18,271 nucleotides of DNA, taken from contig CAYMWF010000095.1 in the NCBI GenBank assembly GCA_964394085.1, positions 1 to 18,271 on the forward strand, given 5' to 3'. The notes beneath the pieces were generated by a model that saw nothing but the letters and a program-made list of their open reading frames with translations, had not been told where the DNA came from and did no database searches. This document shows positions 6,924 through 14,475 of this stretch, in pieces. The first letter of the stretch is position 1. The number at the start of each line of letters is the position of its first letter. The translations under genes were made by a program, and so were the position numbers. The DNA is from CAYMWF01 sp964394085 [NCBI: uncultured Gemmatimonadota bacterium] (GTDB taxonomy: Bacteria > GCA-2686955 > CAYMWF01).

Positions 6924-8206
6924 TACGATACCACTCTCTTTCCGCCGTCGAGCGATTCCGCCCGCCAGGCCTGCCTCACCTCTTTTATCTCATCGCGTGA
7001 CATCCAGGCCGTTTCGAACTCCCCGCCAACCGACATGTAAGGCGGCAGGTCGTCCCTCAGCGGCTTGATGCCATGGCCTGCGGGATTCGAGCAGAGCTTC
7101 GTTCCGAAATAAAGGTGCATCTGCTGAGCGTTGCTGTTGCCGCGGATCTTCACGCCGTTTTTCTTCACGAAGTCAAGAGTCGAGAGCGCATCCAGCTTCG
7201 TTTCATTGGGCATCGCAAACTGGCTGAACAGCTCGACTTCCAGGCCGGCCTGGAGGACCATTCCGACAGCCCATCCGATTTTATCCGGTTCGATTCCCTT
7301 GTTCAGGCCCGGGTATACGGCCGGGGAGGCGCTCTCGAGACCCATTGCAACTGTATGGACTCCCGACTTTTTCAGCAGACCGATCAATTCGCGGTTCAGC
7401 ATATCCGCCCTGGTTTCGATCCACATACTCACCTCGAGCCCGCGATGGAGCACTCCCTCGAGAATGTTTACTACGCGCGCTTCAGAGAAAGAAAAGTTGG
7501 GATCGGCGAACCAGAGGCGTCCGCCGCCGAACCGGGAGATGAATTCGATATCCTCGAGCACCCTGTCGACAGACTGGCAGCAGGTAGACCCGCTGAATGC
7601 AGCCGGTGTATAACAGAAGCTGCAGCTGTTGGGGCATCCCCGGGACGTAAGCAGAATAGATTCTTCCATCGCTGCGGGATCCAGCACGCCCGACAGCCAT
7701 GGAGAGGCGTAATCATCCAGATCCTGCCGCGGCTCGATATCATTACCCGCTAAAATTTCCCCTGACGGCGTGCGAGAGGTGACCCCGGCGATAGGCTGGT
7801 CGAACGAATCACCTTCCACTGCTTCGACGATCGCCGCGATTGTTTGCTCACCTTCCCCTCGGCTCAGGAAGTCGACCTCGGGCATTGAGGTCAGGGCCTC
7901 CACCGGTAGAAATGTGATTTGCGGACCGCCCAGCACGATCCTGCAGCCGGGCAGTACCTTTTTGGCCATCCTCGATATTGCCAGAACGTGTGGAATGTTA
8001 CGCTGGTAGGTGCCGAAACCGATGAGCCCCGGCTCGAACTCCCGTAGATAGACGGACAACCCGCCCGGGCTGAAGCTGCTGTTGGAGCCCAGTGAAACAA
8101 CATCAACCTCATGACCAGACGATTTCAGGACCGCGCCGATATTGCCGAGCGAGATGGGCGTCACCGGGGGCATGAACGGGTTGATGTCGATCAGAAGAAT
8201 ACGCAT
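6923..8206 (-). CDS. B12-binding-type radical SAM enzyme
   Basis: The 427-residue protein starts with a Rossmann-like cobalamin-binding-type domain (MRILLIDINPF; NIGAVLKSSGHEVDVVSLG; VLGGPQITF at 91-99; SRGEGEQT). It lacks the DxHxxG motif of base-off binders, as most class B radical SAM enzymes do. The radical SAM core follows, with the cluster cysteines C191, C195 and C198 in SRGCPNSCSFCYTP. Further landmarks are ADPNFSF, IETRADML and VAMGLESAS, typical of the barrel and SAM-binding strands. The family carries out methylations, ring rearrangements and thioether chemistry; the reaction here cannot be read. It follows dsrN after 58 nt and overlaps the TPR gene by one base. No clear Shine-Dalgarno sequence precedes the ATG, and an A10 run lies in the gap. 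Its place suggests work on a tetrapyrrole or protein of the Dsr system, as inference. Confidence 0.88.
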   Translation of the reverse strand: MRILLIDINPFMPPVTPISLGNIGAVLKSSGHEVDVVSLGSNSSFSPGGLSVYLREFEPGLIGFGTYQRNIPHVLAISRMAKKVLPGCRIVLGGPQITFLPVEALTSMPEVDFLSRGEGEQTIAAIVEAVEGDSFDQPIAGVTSRTPSGEILAGNDIEPRQDLDDYASPWLSGVLDPAAMEESILLTSRGCPNSCSFCYTPAAFSGSTCCQSVDRVLEDIEFISRFGGGRLWFADPNFSFSEARVVNILEGVLHRGLEVSMWIETRADMLNRELIGLLKKSGVHTVAMGLESASPAVYPGLNKGIEPDKIGWAVGMVLQAGLEVELFSQFAMPNETKLDALSTLDFVKKNGVKIRGNSNAQQMHLYFGTKLCSNPAGHGIKPLRDDLPPYMSVGGEFETAWMSRDEIKEVRQAWRAESLDGGKRVVS

Positions 8207-8264
8207 GGAGAATATTGTTCAGGGAGACCGGTTTCCCGAGTCGCCTTAGTTTTTTTTTTACGAA

Positions 8265-9656
8265 TCACGTTTTTGAGCGGTTCTTGAATCGGATCGCTTC
8301 CCTGACGATCGACGCCGCCCAGTTTTCTACGCCCAGTGCATGTACATGAGTATAACAGGCCAGAACGTTCCGGCGGCATAAACCGTCGTGCCGGCCGTCG
8401 AACCCGTATCCGCGGCGAACCCTGAAAACGAACTCTACGTCGTTGCCCGTGAGTTCGTGCATGTATGTATAATGAAATTCATGACCGCGCAGGACATCGC
8501 CGATTTCATAGAAAGGATTCCGCCGAATCGCCTCGACAACGGTATAACCGTGACCGCGTGGTTTTCGATCGAAGCCGAAAGTCACGGGCAGCACCCCGGC
8601 CATCGGATACTCGTTTCCATCCATGTACAATTTTTCGCCGAGGAACACGGCCCCTCCGCACTCTGCGTACACGGGAAGCCCCGCTTCAGCCGAACGCCGA
8701 ATCGAGCTGCGGAACCGCTTATTGGCCGATAATCCTTCAGCGAGGGTTTCGGGAAAACCGCCGCCGATATAAAGGGCGTCCACAACGGGAGGTTCATCAT
8801 CCCGGAGGGGAGAAATTTCGATAAGATCTCCTCCCGCGTTTTCGAGTGCTTCAAGGTTTTCCGGATAATAGAACTGAAAGGCCGCGTCGCGCAATATTCC
8901 TATGCGTGCCTTGGAAGCGGGAGCGCTCTGAAAAACCGGTACGACGTCGGTCGGGGATTCCAGCGGCGGCGCCTGAGCGGCGATTTGTCGAATCGTTTCG
9001 AGATCCAGATGCTCCCCGACGATTCGAGCGATATTCTCGATGGCGTCGGCGACTTCGCCGTGCTCATCGGGCGGCACCAGCCCGAGGTGCCTTTCGGGGA
9101 AGATCCGCTCACGGAACCTTGGAAGATTCCCGAGCACTGGCAGCCCGCAATCCCGCGCCACCGCCTTGCGGATTACGGATAAATGCCTCGGTCCGCCTGT
9201 GCGGTTCAGGATGACTCCCCTGATCGGGACATCCGGGTCGAGCGCCTTGCAGCCGAGAATGAGTGCTGAGATCGTTCTGCTCGCCTTGGTGCAATCGACG
9301 ACCAGGATAACAGGCGTCTTCATCAGCTTCGCCAGTTCAGCCGTGCTGAAGCTTCCTTCTGCATCCATACCGTCGAAAAGACCTCGATTGCCCTCGATCA
9401 GGACGAGTTCGGAGTCTTCGGCTGTCTTCAGGAAAGATTCGATAATGACTTCTTTCTTCATCAGAAAGAGGTCGAGATTTCGGCAGGATCGCGCGGCTGC
9501 CTCGCTGAGCCAGGCAGTATCAATGTAATCGGGCCCCTTCTTGAAAGGGGTTACTGTACAGCCATCCGCCCTCAAGGCTGCCGCCAGGCCGGTGGAGACA
9601 ATGGTTTTCCCACTGCCGCCACGCAGGCCGGCGATCAGTACTCGAGGTATATTCAT
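8265..9656 (-). CDS. dsrN: DsrN: cobyrinate a,c-diamide synthase-type amidase (siroheme amidation)
   Basis: The 463-residue protein is a full-length CbiA/CobB family enzyme. It has an ATP-binding P-loop GLRGGSGKT at residues 10-18, the FKKGPDYID segment, LVLIEGNRGLFDG at 85-96, and a C-terminal class I glutamine amidotransferase domain with the nucleophile C333 in YAECGGAVFLG and a late YTHVHALG supplying the catalytic His. The family amidates carboxyl side chains of corrins using ATP and glutamine. In dsr operons the homologue DsrN is thought to convert siroheme to the siroheme amide found in DsrAB. No other cobalamin genes are near, and it follows dsrL by 89 nt, so DsrN is the better name than CbiA. 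No ribosome site is evident before the ATG. A role in B12 synthesis cannot be excluded, as the neighbouring radical SAM enzyme may need cobalamin. Confidence 0.88.
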   Translation of the reverse strand: MNIPRVLIAGLRGGSGKTIVSTGLAAALRADGCTVTPFKKGPDYIDTAWLSEAAARSCRNLDLFLMKKEVIIESFLKTAEDSELVLIEGNRGLFDGMDAEGSFSTAELAKLMKTPVILVVDCTKASRTISALILGCKALDPDVPIRGVILNRTGGPRHLSVIRKAVARDCGLPVLGNLPRFRERIFPERHLGLVPPDEHGEVADAIENIARIVGEHLDLETIRQIAAQAPPLESPTDVVPVFQSAPASKARIGILRDAAFQFYYPENLEALENAGGDLIEISPLRDDEPPVVDALYIGGGFPETLAEGLSANKRFRSSIRRSAEAGLPVYAECGGAVFLGEKLYMDGNEYPMAGVLPVTFGFDRKPRGHGYTVVEAIRRNPFYEIGDVLRGHEFHYTYMHELTGNDVEFVFRVRRGYGFDGRHDGLCRRNVLACYTHVHALGVENWAASIVREAIRFKNRSKT

Positions 9657-9745
9657 GCGTTTACAATCAGTCGATAAAACAGCATGCCGTTGAGCATGTT
9701 TGGCAGCGAACGCTCATTCCGCCTGCAAGATGACGGTCGTCGTTC

Positions 9746-11440
9746 TTAAAGCATATCTATGAAGCCGCAGGGGCATTCTTCATCACACTTCTTGCACCCG
9801 GTACAGTTCTCCATCTTGAATGAGTAGATCACTCCCCTGGTCATCGGTTTCTCGATAGCCTGGTCCTGGCAGAAAAGCCAGCAGTTTTCGCAGTCGAAGC
9901 AGTAGCCGCAGCTCATGCAGCGCCTGGATTCCGCGATAAGCTCCTCGTAAGCAAAGCCCTGGTTCACTTCGACATCCATCACGGCGAGCCGTTCCTCCAG
10001 CGGAAGCGTAGTCGTCGTGAACCTGTCTTTTTGCTCGTAGTGATCCAGCTTCATCCGCTCGATCTTGGCCATCGGCATCTCTTCGACTTTTTCGACTTCC
10101 GTGCTGCGGAAATTTCGATCGATGGCTTCGGCCGCAAACCTGCCATGCCCGATAGCGGTGGTTACGAGAGCGAGGTTGATGTTATCGCCGCCCGAGTAAA
10201 CATTCTCCACCTTGGTCGATGCCATGTTGTCATCAACCTGGATCCAGTCGCGCCCCTCAATCAGCGATTCGAACCCTTTGAAGTTCGGCTCCTGGCTGAT
10301 GGCGGGGATAACGGTGGATGCGGGGATCTCGAAATCGGAACCTTCTATCGGCACCGGACGCCTTCTACCCGAATCGTCAGGTTCACCAAGCTCCATGCGT
10401 ATGCACTTCATCGTGGTTATCCTGCCGTTCTGCTTGTTGAATCCGATGGGAGCGGCCAGGTACTCGAGGTTGATCCCCTCGATCAGCGCCTCTTCGATCT
10501 CCTCTTCAATAGCGGGCATCTCCTTGCGGGTACGCCGATACAGAATGGTCGTCGTCGCGCCGAGTCTCTTGCAGATCCTGGCTGCATCGATGGCTGTATC
10601 GCCGCCGCCGACTACAATGACGTTATCGCCGACATCGACGGTTTCGCCCTGATGAATACGCTTGAGGAAATCGACCCCCGAAAGGACGTTTTCCGCGTCT
10701 TCACCTTCTACCCGCAGCTTGAGACCCTTATGTGCGCCGATCGAAACGAAGACCGCATCATACTGGTCACGCAGCTCATCCAGAGAAATATCGGTGCCGA
10801 CGCGCACGTTGCACTTGAGCTCCACCCCGATATCGAGGATGTTCTGTATTTCTGCATCCAGGATATCCGCCGGGAGACGGTATCGCGGGATTCCCCAGAG
10901 AAGCATGCCGCCCGGCTTGTCGTTCTCTTCGTAGACGGTCACCGAGTAACCGCGTCGGGCAAGCTGGTAGGCACATGACAATCCGCCGGGCCCGGCGCCG
11001 ACCACTGCAATCTTCTCGGGATTCGACTTATCGGACAGCGCTTTCAGCTTCAGGCCTTTCTCGAGACCATAGTCGCCGATGGAACGCTCCACTTTGTTGA
11101 TGTTTACAGCACCGTCTTTCTTCTCGATGCGATTGCACTTCTCCTCGCACGGATGAGGGCAGACCCTGCCGCAGACGGACGGGAAAGGGCTCGTATCGGT
11201 GTAGATGTACCACGCCTCTTCAATGGCCTGGTCCTGGGGTTTGCTGAGCCGCTCCGCCTGGGCGATTACAGTGAGGAATTCCCTTATTCGATTACCGCTG
11301 GGACAAGTATCATGGCAGGGAGGCATTTTCTCGACATGTTTGGGCCGCAGGTGCGACTGTTCCCTGGAAGAGCCGCCGGAAAACCCCCTCGCGGCGAAAG
11401 ACTTTTTCTTTTTCTTAACCTTTTTCTTTTTTACAGCCAT
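9746..11440 (-). CDS. dsrL: DsrL: iron-sulfur flavoprotein NAD(P)H:acceptor oxidoreductase
   Basis: The 564-residue protein resembles the glutamate synthase small subunit with an added C-terminal ferredoxin, the architecture of DsrL. The N-terminal FeS cysteines are C42 and C46 (PCHDTCP) and C90, C94, C98 and C102. FAD binds at VVGAGPGG (146-153) and NAD(P)H at VVGGGDTAIDAA (276-287). RRTRKEMPA (302-310) offers arginines of the kind that favour NADPH in this family. The C-terminal ferredoxin has C508, C511, C514, C517, C520, C524, then C546, C549, C552, C556 and C558. At 564 residues it is shorter than the ~655 of Allochromatium DsrL. In sulfur metabolism DsrL exchanges electrons between NAD(P)H and DsrAB. 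Oddly, residues 4-13 are nine lysines and one valine. GAGGT lies just before the ATG, and a terminator-like hairpin separates the gene from dsrD. An NADPH-dependent GltD-like enzyme of another role is the alternative. Confidence 0.88.
   Translation of the reverse strand: MAVKKKKVKKKKKSFAARGFSGGSSREQSHLRPKHVEKMPPCHDTCPSGNRIREFLTVIAQAERLSKPQDQAIEEAWYIYTDTSPFPSVCGRVCPHPCEEKCNRIEKKDGAVNINKVERSIGDYGLEKGLKLKALSDKSNPEKIAVVGAGPGGLSCAYQLARRGYSVTVYEENDKPGGMLLWGIPRYRLPADILDAEIQNILDIGVELKCNVRVGTDISLDELRDQYDAVFVSIGAHKGLKLRVEGEDAENVLSGVDFLKRIHQGETVDVGDNVIVVGGGDTAIDAARICKRLGATTTILYRRTRKEMPAIEEEIEEALIEGINLEYLAAPIGFNKQNGRITTMKCIRMELGEPDDSGRRRPVPIEGSDFEIPASTVIPAISQEPNFKGFESLIEGRDWIQVDDNMASTKVENVYSGGDNINLALVTTAIGHGRFAAEAIDRNFRSTEVEKVEEMPMAKIERMKLDHYEQKDRFTTTTLPLEERLAVMDVEVNQGFAYEELIAESRRCMSCGYCFDCENCWLFCQDQAIEKPMTRGVIYSFKMENCTGCKKCDEECPCGFIDML
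11402..11431 (-). other. Poly-lysine N-terminal tail coding stretch of dsrL
   Basis: Ten codons (residues 4-13) encode KKKKVKKKKK through A-rich AAA/AAG runs. The conserved part of the protein begins only near residue 30, so this is an extension outside the enzyme fold. It is charge-complementary to the acidic DsrA tail encoded upstream. Confidence 0.9.
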
Positions 11441-11483
11441 AGTTTACCTCGACCGAAGATTGTAAATCCGCATGTTGAACAAA

Positions 11484-11520
11484 CGCGGATTCTCCATCCG
11501 AACGGTACGGAGAATCCGCG
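11484..11520 (-). terminator. Terminator/attenuator-like hairpin between dsrD and dsrL
   Basis: A perfect 12-bp inverted repeat (CGCGGATTCTCC and its complement, 11484-11495 with 11509-11520) encloses a 13-nt loop. On the minus strand it is followed by TTTGTTCAAC, a short, imperfect T-run. It lies about 40 nt after the dsrD stop and about 45 nt before the dsrL start. A likely role is partial termination or an RNA 3'-end barrier giving more dsrABD than dsrL-dsrN transcript. The weak T-run argues against full termination. Confidence 0.65.
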
Positions 11521-11559
11521 CGTCTTATTCAGTTTGCCGCTGACGGACCGGACCGCTTA

Positions 11560-11817
11560 TCAGCCGCCCGCGTTTTCCGCAGCGCCTTCAGCATGGGGAA
11601 GTTCGATGAAACTGCCCCCGAAATAGGTGTAAACGCATCGACCGGAATCCATGAGAATCCGGATGGAGGCTTTACACTGTCTCTTATTCACCTGGTCTTC
11701 ACCGTACTTTTCGATCATCGCTTTGATCAAATCGCCGGCTTTGAACTTTTTCTTGCCCTGGTATTCCTTGACAATTTCGTACATCGCATCAGCGATTTCT
11801 TCATTGGTTACAGCCAT
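11560..11817 (-). CDS. dsrD: DsrD: small winged-helix activator of DsrAB
   Basis: The 85-residue protein matches DsrD in size (about 78 aa usual) and position directly after dsrB. Its ~65-residue winged-helix core runs from ADAMYEIVKEY through KFKAGDLIKAMIEKYG and the recognition-helix segment NKRQCKASIRILMDSG to YTYFGGSFIEL, and it ends in a small Ala/Gly/Glu-rich tail (HAEGAAENAGG), as DsrD tails often do. In sulfate and sulfite reducers DsrD has been shown to stimulate DsrAB activity; it is usually absent from oxidative Dsr systems. The ribosome site GGAGGTG begins on the last base of the dsrB stop codon and lies 4 nt from the ATG, so synthesis is tied to dsrB. Sequence identity to known DsrD is not high by eye; position and fold pattern carry the call. 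Confidence 0.85.
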   Translation of the reverse strand: MAVTNEEIADAMYEIVKEYQGKKKFKAGDLIKAMIEKYGEDQVNKRQCKASIRILMDSGRCVYTYFGGSFIELPHAEGAAENAGG

Positions 11818-11827
11818 GCCGCACCTC

Positions 11828-12901
11828 CTAGTGCCTGAGCTGAGCGGACCGCTTGTAGGTAAGACCCGCGTGTTTGAAGTCGTCGATATGCTCTTTCTCG
11901 AACTCGATGCCGGTCAGCTTGAAGAAACGGGGCCATCCGATACGTTCGATGAATTCGCCCATCCTCTCGTACTTATGCGCGCCGTTCGCCCAGACTTCGA
12001 CGATTTTCCTGACCGATTCGACCACTTCGGGCCATCTCGGAGGATCGTTTTCGATGAAAGGAATCGCCAGTTTCGAGAATGTAGGCTCGGAGCGAGCATT
12101 CGAAACTTTTCCTCCGACCCAGATCGACACGCCGTCATTCAGCGGGTCGTTCATGGTCATCGAGGGGCATACCGTATAACAGTTCGCGCAGAACATGCAA
12201 AGCTCGTCGATAACCTCAACGGAGGGCTTGCCGTCGACACTGGTCGGCCGGATTGCCGCCGTCGGACATGATGCAACTACGTTGGGAATCTCGCAAACCT
12301 TGTTCAGGTTCGAGTGATCAATCGTAGGCGGTCTGCGATGGACGCCCAGGATCGCGATATCCGAACAATGAACGGCACCGCACATGTTCAGGCAGCATGC
12401 CAGTGCGATCCGCAGCTTTCCGGGGAGTTTTCTTTCGACGAAATATTCGTGCAGATCGTCCATTACAGCCTTTACCACGCCTGATGCATCCGTAGCCGCG
12501 GAGTGGCAGTGAATCCATCCCTGGGTATGGACGATGGCGGATATTGCGTTGCCGATTCCGCCGACAGGGTGCCCGTGCTCATTGAGATCACTGATGAGAG
12601 GATCGATGTTCGTCTCATCCGTAATCAGGAATTCCACGTTATTGCGACTGGTGAACCGCAGGTAACCGTCACAGTACTTGTCGGCAAGCTCCGCGAAAAC
12701 CCGGATCTTCTTCGTGCCGAGCAGACGGGGAGTACCGGCCCTGACCGTAAAAAGCTTGTCACCCGATTCCGCGACATGAACCATCACGCCGGGTTTCAGG
12801 ATTTCATGATATTTCCACTGGCCGTAATTCTTCTTGATGACGGGGGGAAGGAACTTCTCGTACAGAGGAGGTCCTATGTCCGTCCTTCTTTCTGTTGCCA
12901 T
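11828..12901 (-). CDS. dsrB: DsrB: dissimilatory sulfite reductase beta subunit
   Basis: The full-length 357-residue beta subunit contains the siroheme-[4Fe-4S] cysteines in [14 protein letters not shown] (C132) and [16 protein letters not shown] (C169, C170, C174, C178), followed by a ferredoxin domain (C203, C212 and [13 protein letters not shown]235-C245). Other family marks are [10 protein letters not shown] and [17 protein letters not shown]. With DsrA it forms the cytoplasmic alpha2beta2 enzyme that carries the catalytic siroheme and reduces sulfite to a DsrC-bound trisulfide (or runs in reverse in sulfur oxidisers). GGAGAT precedes the ATG; the gap to dsrA is 47 nt. The C-terminus [19 protein letters not shown] is where DsrB contacts DsrC in known structures. 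The direction of catalysis cannot be decided here; dsrD downstream favours reduction. Confidence 0.97.
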   Translation of the reverse strand: MATERRTDIGPPLYEKFLPPVIKKNYGQWKYHEILKPGVMVHVAESGDKLFTVRAGTPRLLGTKKIRVFAELADKYCDGYLRFTSRNNVEFLITDETNIDPLISDLNEHGHPVGGIGNAISAIVHTQGWIHCHSAATDASGVVKAVMDDLHEYFVERKLPGKLRIALACCLNMCGAVHCSDIAILGVHRRPPTIDHSNLNKVCEIPNVVASCPTAAIRPTSVDGKPSVEVIDELCMFCANCYTVCPSMTMNDPLNDGVSIWVGGKVSNARSEPTFSKLAIPFIENDPPRWPEVVESVRKIVEVWANGAHKYERMGEFIERIGWPRFFKLTGIEFEKEHIDDFKHAGLTYKRSAQLRH

Positions 12902-12948
12902 CAGTTATCTCCTTCTCTATGAGTTCTCATCCTTTACCGGACTTGATA

Positions 12949-14154
12949 CTATTCCTCTTCTTCCTCATCTTCGTCTTCATCCTCTTCCTCGTAATACTCT
13001 TCGAAGAAGATGTAAGGATTGTCCCTCGGGTGCGAGATCATTTCCGGAACCAGCTCCACCTCGATCTCCTCGAGGAAATTACCGAGACCGATGCGCTGCA
13101 TGAATTCGCCTACGCGCTCGCGGTTCTTTCCGTGTTCACCCCAGAAATCCCAGATCCTTTCGATCAGGTCTTTGATGTCATCATAGGGAGGTTCGATCTT
13201 GATGAACGGAATCAGTACTGAAGATAGCAGCGCGCCTTCAACGATAGGGGCCTTTGAGCCGAGGAGAATAGTCGCGCCCTTGTCTTTGCCGGGCCTCAGG
13301 GCTTTCGGCATCGCGTTGATGCAATGCATGCATTTCACGCAGTTCGAATTGTCGATCAACAGCTCGGTACCGTTCCAGTCGATGCATTTGGTTGGGCAGT
13401 TGCCGCACACATCCTTCTCTATATTCATGCCCGCCTCGGCGTAAGCCGTGACTTCAGCCGCATCGACCTGGATGGCGTCGCGCCATGTCCCGATAATCGA
13501 CATGTCGGCTCTCGCAACGGAAGCGACGCAGTCATTGCCGCAACCCGCGCTTTTAACCTTGAACTTATAAGGGAAGGCCGGTCTGTGCAGCTCGTCCTGG
13601 AAATGCTGGGTCAAGTCATTCGTGAGATGAAGCGTATCGTAGCACGCCCATTCACAGCGTGCGGGACCTACGCAGCAGCTCGGAGTACGCATATCCGAAC
13701 CTGACCCGCCAAGATCGAAGTCGTTCTCGGTGAGTTCGGCGAAAGTAGGCTCCAGCTCGTCGGTAACGGTCCCGAGAAAGATGATGTCGCCCGTGGATCC
13801 GTGCATGTTGGTCAAACCCGAACCGTGCCGGTCCCAGATGTCGCACAGGGTCCGCAGGGCGTCGGAAGTATAGAACCAACCGCTCGGCTGGTTGACACGG
13901 AGAGTATGGAAGTGAGCGATGGTGGGGAATTCCTCGGCAAGGAAGGAGTAGCGACCGATCACGCCGCCGCCGTAACCCATAACACCAACAATACCGCCAT
14001 GCTTCCAGTAACAGATTTTATCTCTGTAGGACTTCTCGAGCAAGCTCAGGAGGTCCCTGCACTCAGGCTTCGTTTCGGCCATCGATTTTATCTCTGTGAC
14101 GAAGCTGGGCCAGGGCCCTTTCCCCAATTCATCTAATAAAGGTGTATCGCTCAT
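12949..14154 (-). CDS. dsrA: DsrA: dissimilatory sulfite reductase alpha subunit
   Basis: The 401-residue alpha subunit, near the usual length, has the siroheme-cluster motif CVGPARC (C161, C167) with CGNDC (C205, C209), and a ferredoxin insert (C250, C253, C257; [13 protein letters not shown]272-C278). Landmarks [10 protein letters not shown] and [12 protein letters not shown] are typical. It pairs with DsrB. The start is set by AAAGGAGG four bases before ATG; an overlapping small frame runs into its first codons. Unusual is the C-terminus: after [10 protein letters not shown] the last 13 residues (389-401) are all Asp or Glu. DsrA proteins I know do not end in such a run. The tail could dock the basic N-terminus of DsrL encoded in the same locus (inference). 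Confidence 0.97.
   Translation of the reverse strand: MSDTPLLDELGKGPWPSFVTEIKSMAETKPECRDLLSLLEKSYRDKICYWKHGGIVGVMGYGGGVIGRYSFLAEEFPTIAHFHTLRVNQPSGWFYTSDALRTLCDIWDRHGSGLTNMHGSTGDIIFLGTVTDELEPTFAELTENDFDLGGSGSDMRTPSCCVGPARCEWACYDTLHLTNDLTQHFQDELHRPAFPYKFKVKSAGCGNDCVASVARADMSIIGTWRDAIQVDAAEVTAYAEAGMNIEKDVCGNCPTKCIDWNGTELLIDNSNCVKCMHCINAMPKALRPGKDKGATILLGSKAPIVEGALLSSVLIPFIKIEPPYDDIKDLIERIWDFWGEHGKNRERVGEFMQRIGLGNFLEEIEVELVPEMISHPRDNPYIFFEEYYEEEDEDEDEEEEE
12952..12990 (-). other. Acidic C-terminal tail coding stretch of dsrA
   Basis: Thirteen consecutive codons, all GAA/GAG or GAT/GAC, encode [13 protein letters not shown] just before the stop. In the DNA this is a purine-biased imperfect triplet repeat (GAA/GAG/GAT/GAC) prone to slippage, so tail length may differ between strains. 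Confidence 0.9.
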
Positions 14155-14299
14155 GGAGCCTCCTTTCGGTTCCGTTAATTGTAACCTTTATCAAAGGTCG
14201 GTCTTTGCATTTGTCTTTGATTGCGGCCGTTTTTCGATCTTTACCGGTTTCGACCGCAGCCGCCTTTTGAGCGCGGCGATTTCTCCGTTCTTCACGCAT
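14129..14299 (-). CDS. Small basic ORF (56 aa) overlapping the dsrA start, doubtful
   Basis: A frame starts at an ATG directly abutting the TAG of the 47-codon membrane-peptide gene (TAGATG) and ends inside dsrA, overlapping its first 26 bases in another frame. The product is rich in Arg and Lys ([20 protein letters not shown] at the start), with one Cys and no membrane segment. No Shine-Dalgarno sequence is visible, although termination-reinitiation at TAGATG could work. It could instead be untranslated leader carrying the dsrA ribosome site and a small ACCTTT/AAAGGT hairpin (14184-14198). I do not recognise a family. Confidence 0.25.
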   Translation of the reverse strand: MREERRNRRAQKAAAVETGKDRKTAAIKDKCKDRPLIKVTINGTERRLHERYTFIR

Positions 14300-14443
14300 C
14301 TAACGGTCTTCGGTTTCGTCTTCGTAACCTTTCGAGACCCATAGCGTAGTCAGGCTGTAACTCGAGATCAGACCAACGACGATACAACCTACAAGTACTC
14401 CACCAAAACCGGATGTGTTGAAAAATGTTGCTAGAAGCTCCAT
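14300..14443 (-). CDS. 47-aa single-span membrane peptide between dsrP and dsrA
   Basis: This frame has one of the best ribosome sites in the window (AGGAGG, 14450-14455, 6 nt before ATG) and starts 32 nt after dsrP ends. The peptide has a short N-terminus (MELLATFFNTSG), one hydrophobic helix (about residues 13-36: FGGVLVGCIVVGLISSYSL) and a charged, mainly acidic tail (WVSKGYEDETEDR). Its size and layout resemble small subunits that brace larger integral membrane enzymes, such as those of cytochrome oxidases. By position it is a candidate small subunit of the DsrMKJOP membrane complex, pairing with the 10-helix DsrP; I know of no named dsr protein like it. A leader peptide that tunes dsrAB translation is the alternative. 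Confidence 0.75.
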   Translation of the reverse strand: MELLATFFNTSGFGGVLVGCIVVGLISSYSLTTLWVSKGYEDETEDR

Positions 14444-14449
14444 GTCGAG

Positions 14450-14455
14450 CCTCCT
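14450..14455 (-). promoter_or_regulatory. Shine-Dalgarno site of the 47-aa membrane peptide
   Basis: AGGAGG on the minus strand lies six bases before the ATG at 14443, between the dsrP stop and the small frame. No other start codon benefits from it, which is the main evidence that the 47-codon frame is translated. Confidence 0.75.
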
Positions 14456-14475
14456 GTTCTTGCGAGCAGCGATCT

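Noticed and set aside
8217-8254. Plus-strand terminator-like pattern: GGGAGACCGGTTTCCC followed later by ten T.
   Set aside because: The arms pair imperfectly with no room for a loop, the T-run is 12 bases away, and no plus-strand gene ends here.
14155-14200. TACAAT as a -10 box of a dsrA promoter.
   Set aside because: No acceptable -35 box lies 16-18 bp upstream, and the sequence lies inside a small hairpin and next to the ribosome site.
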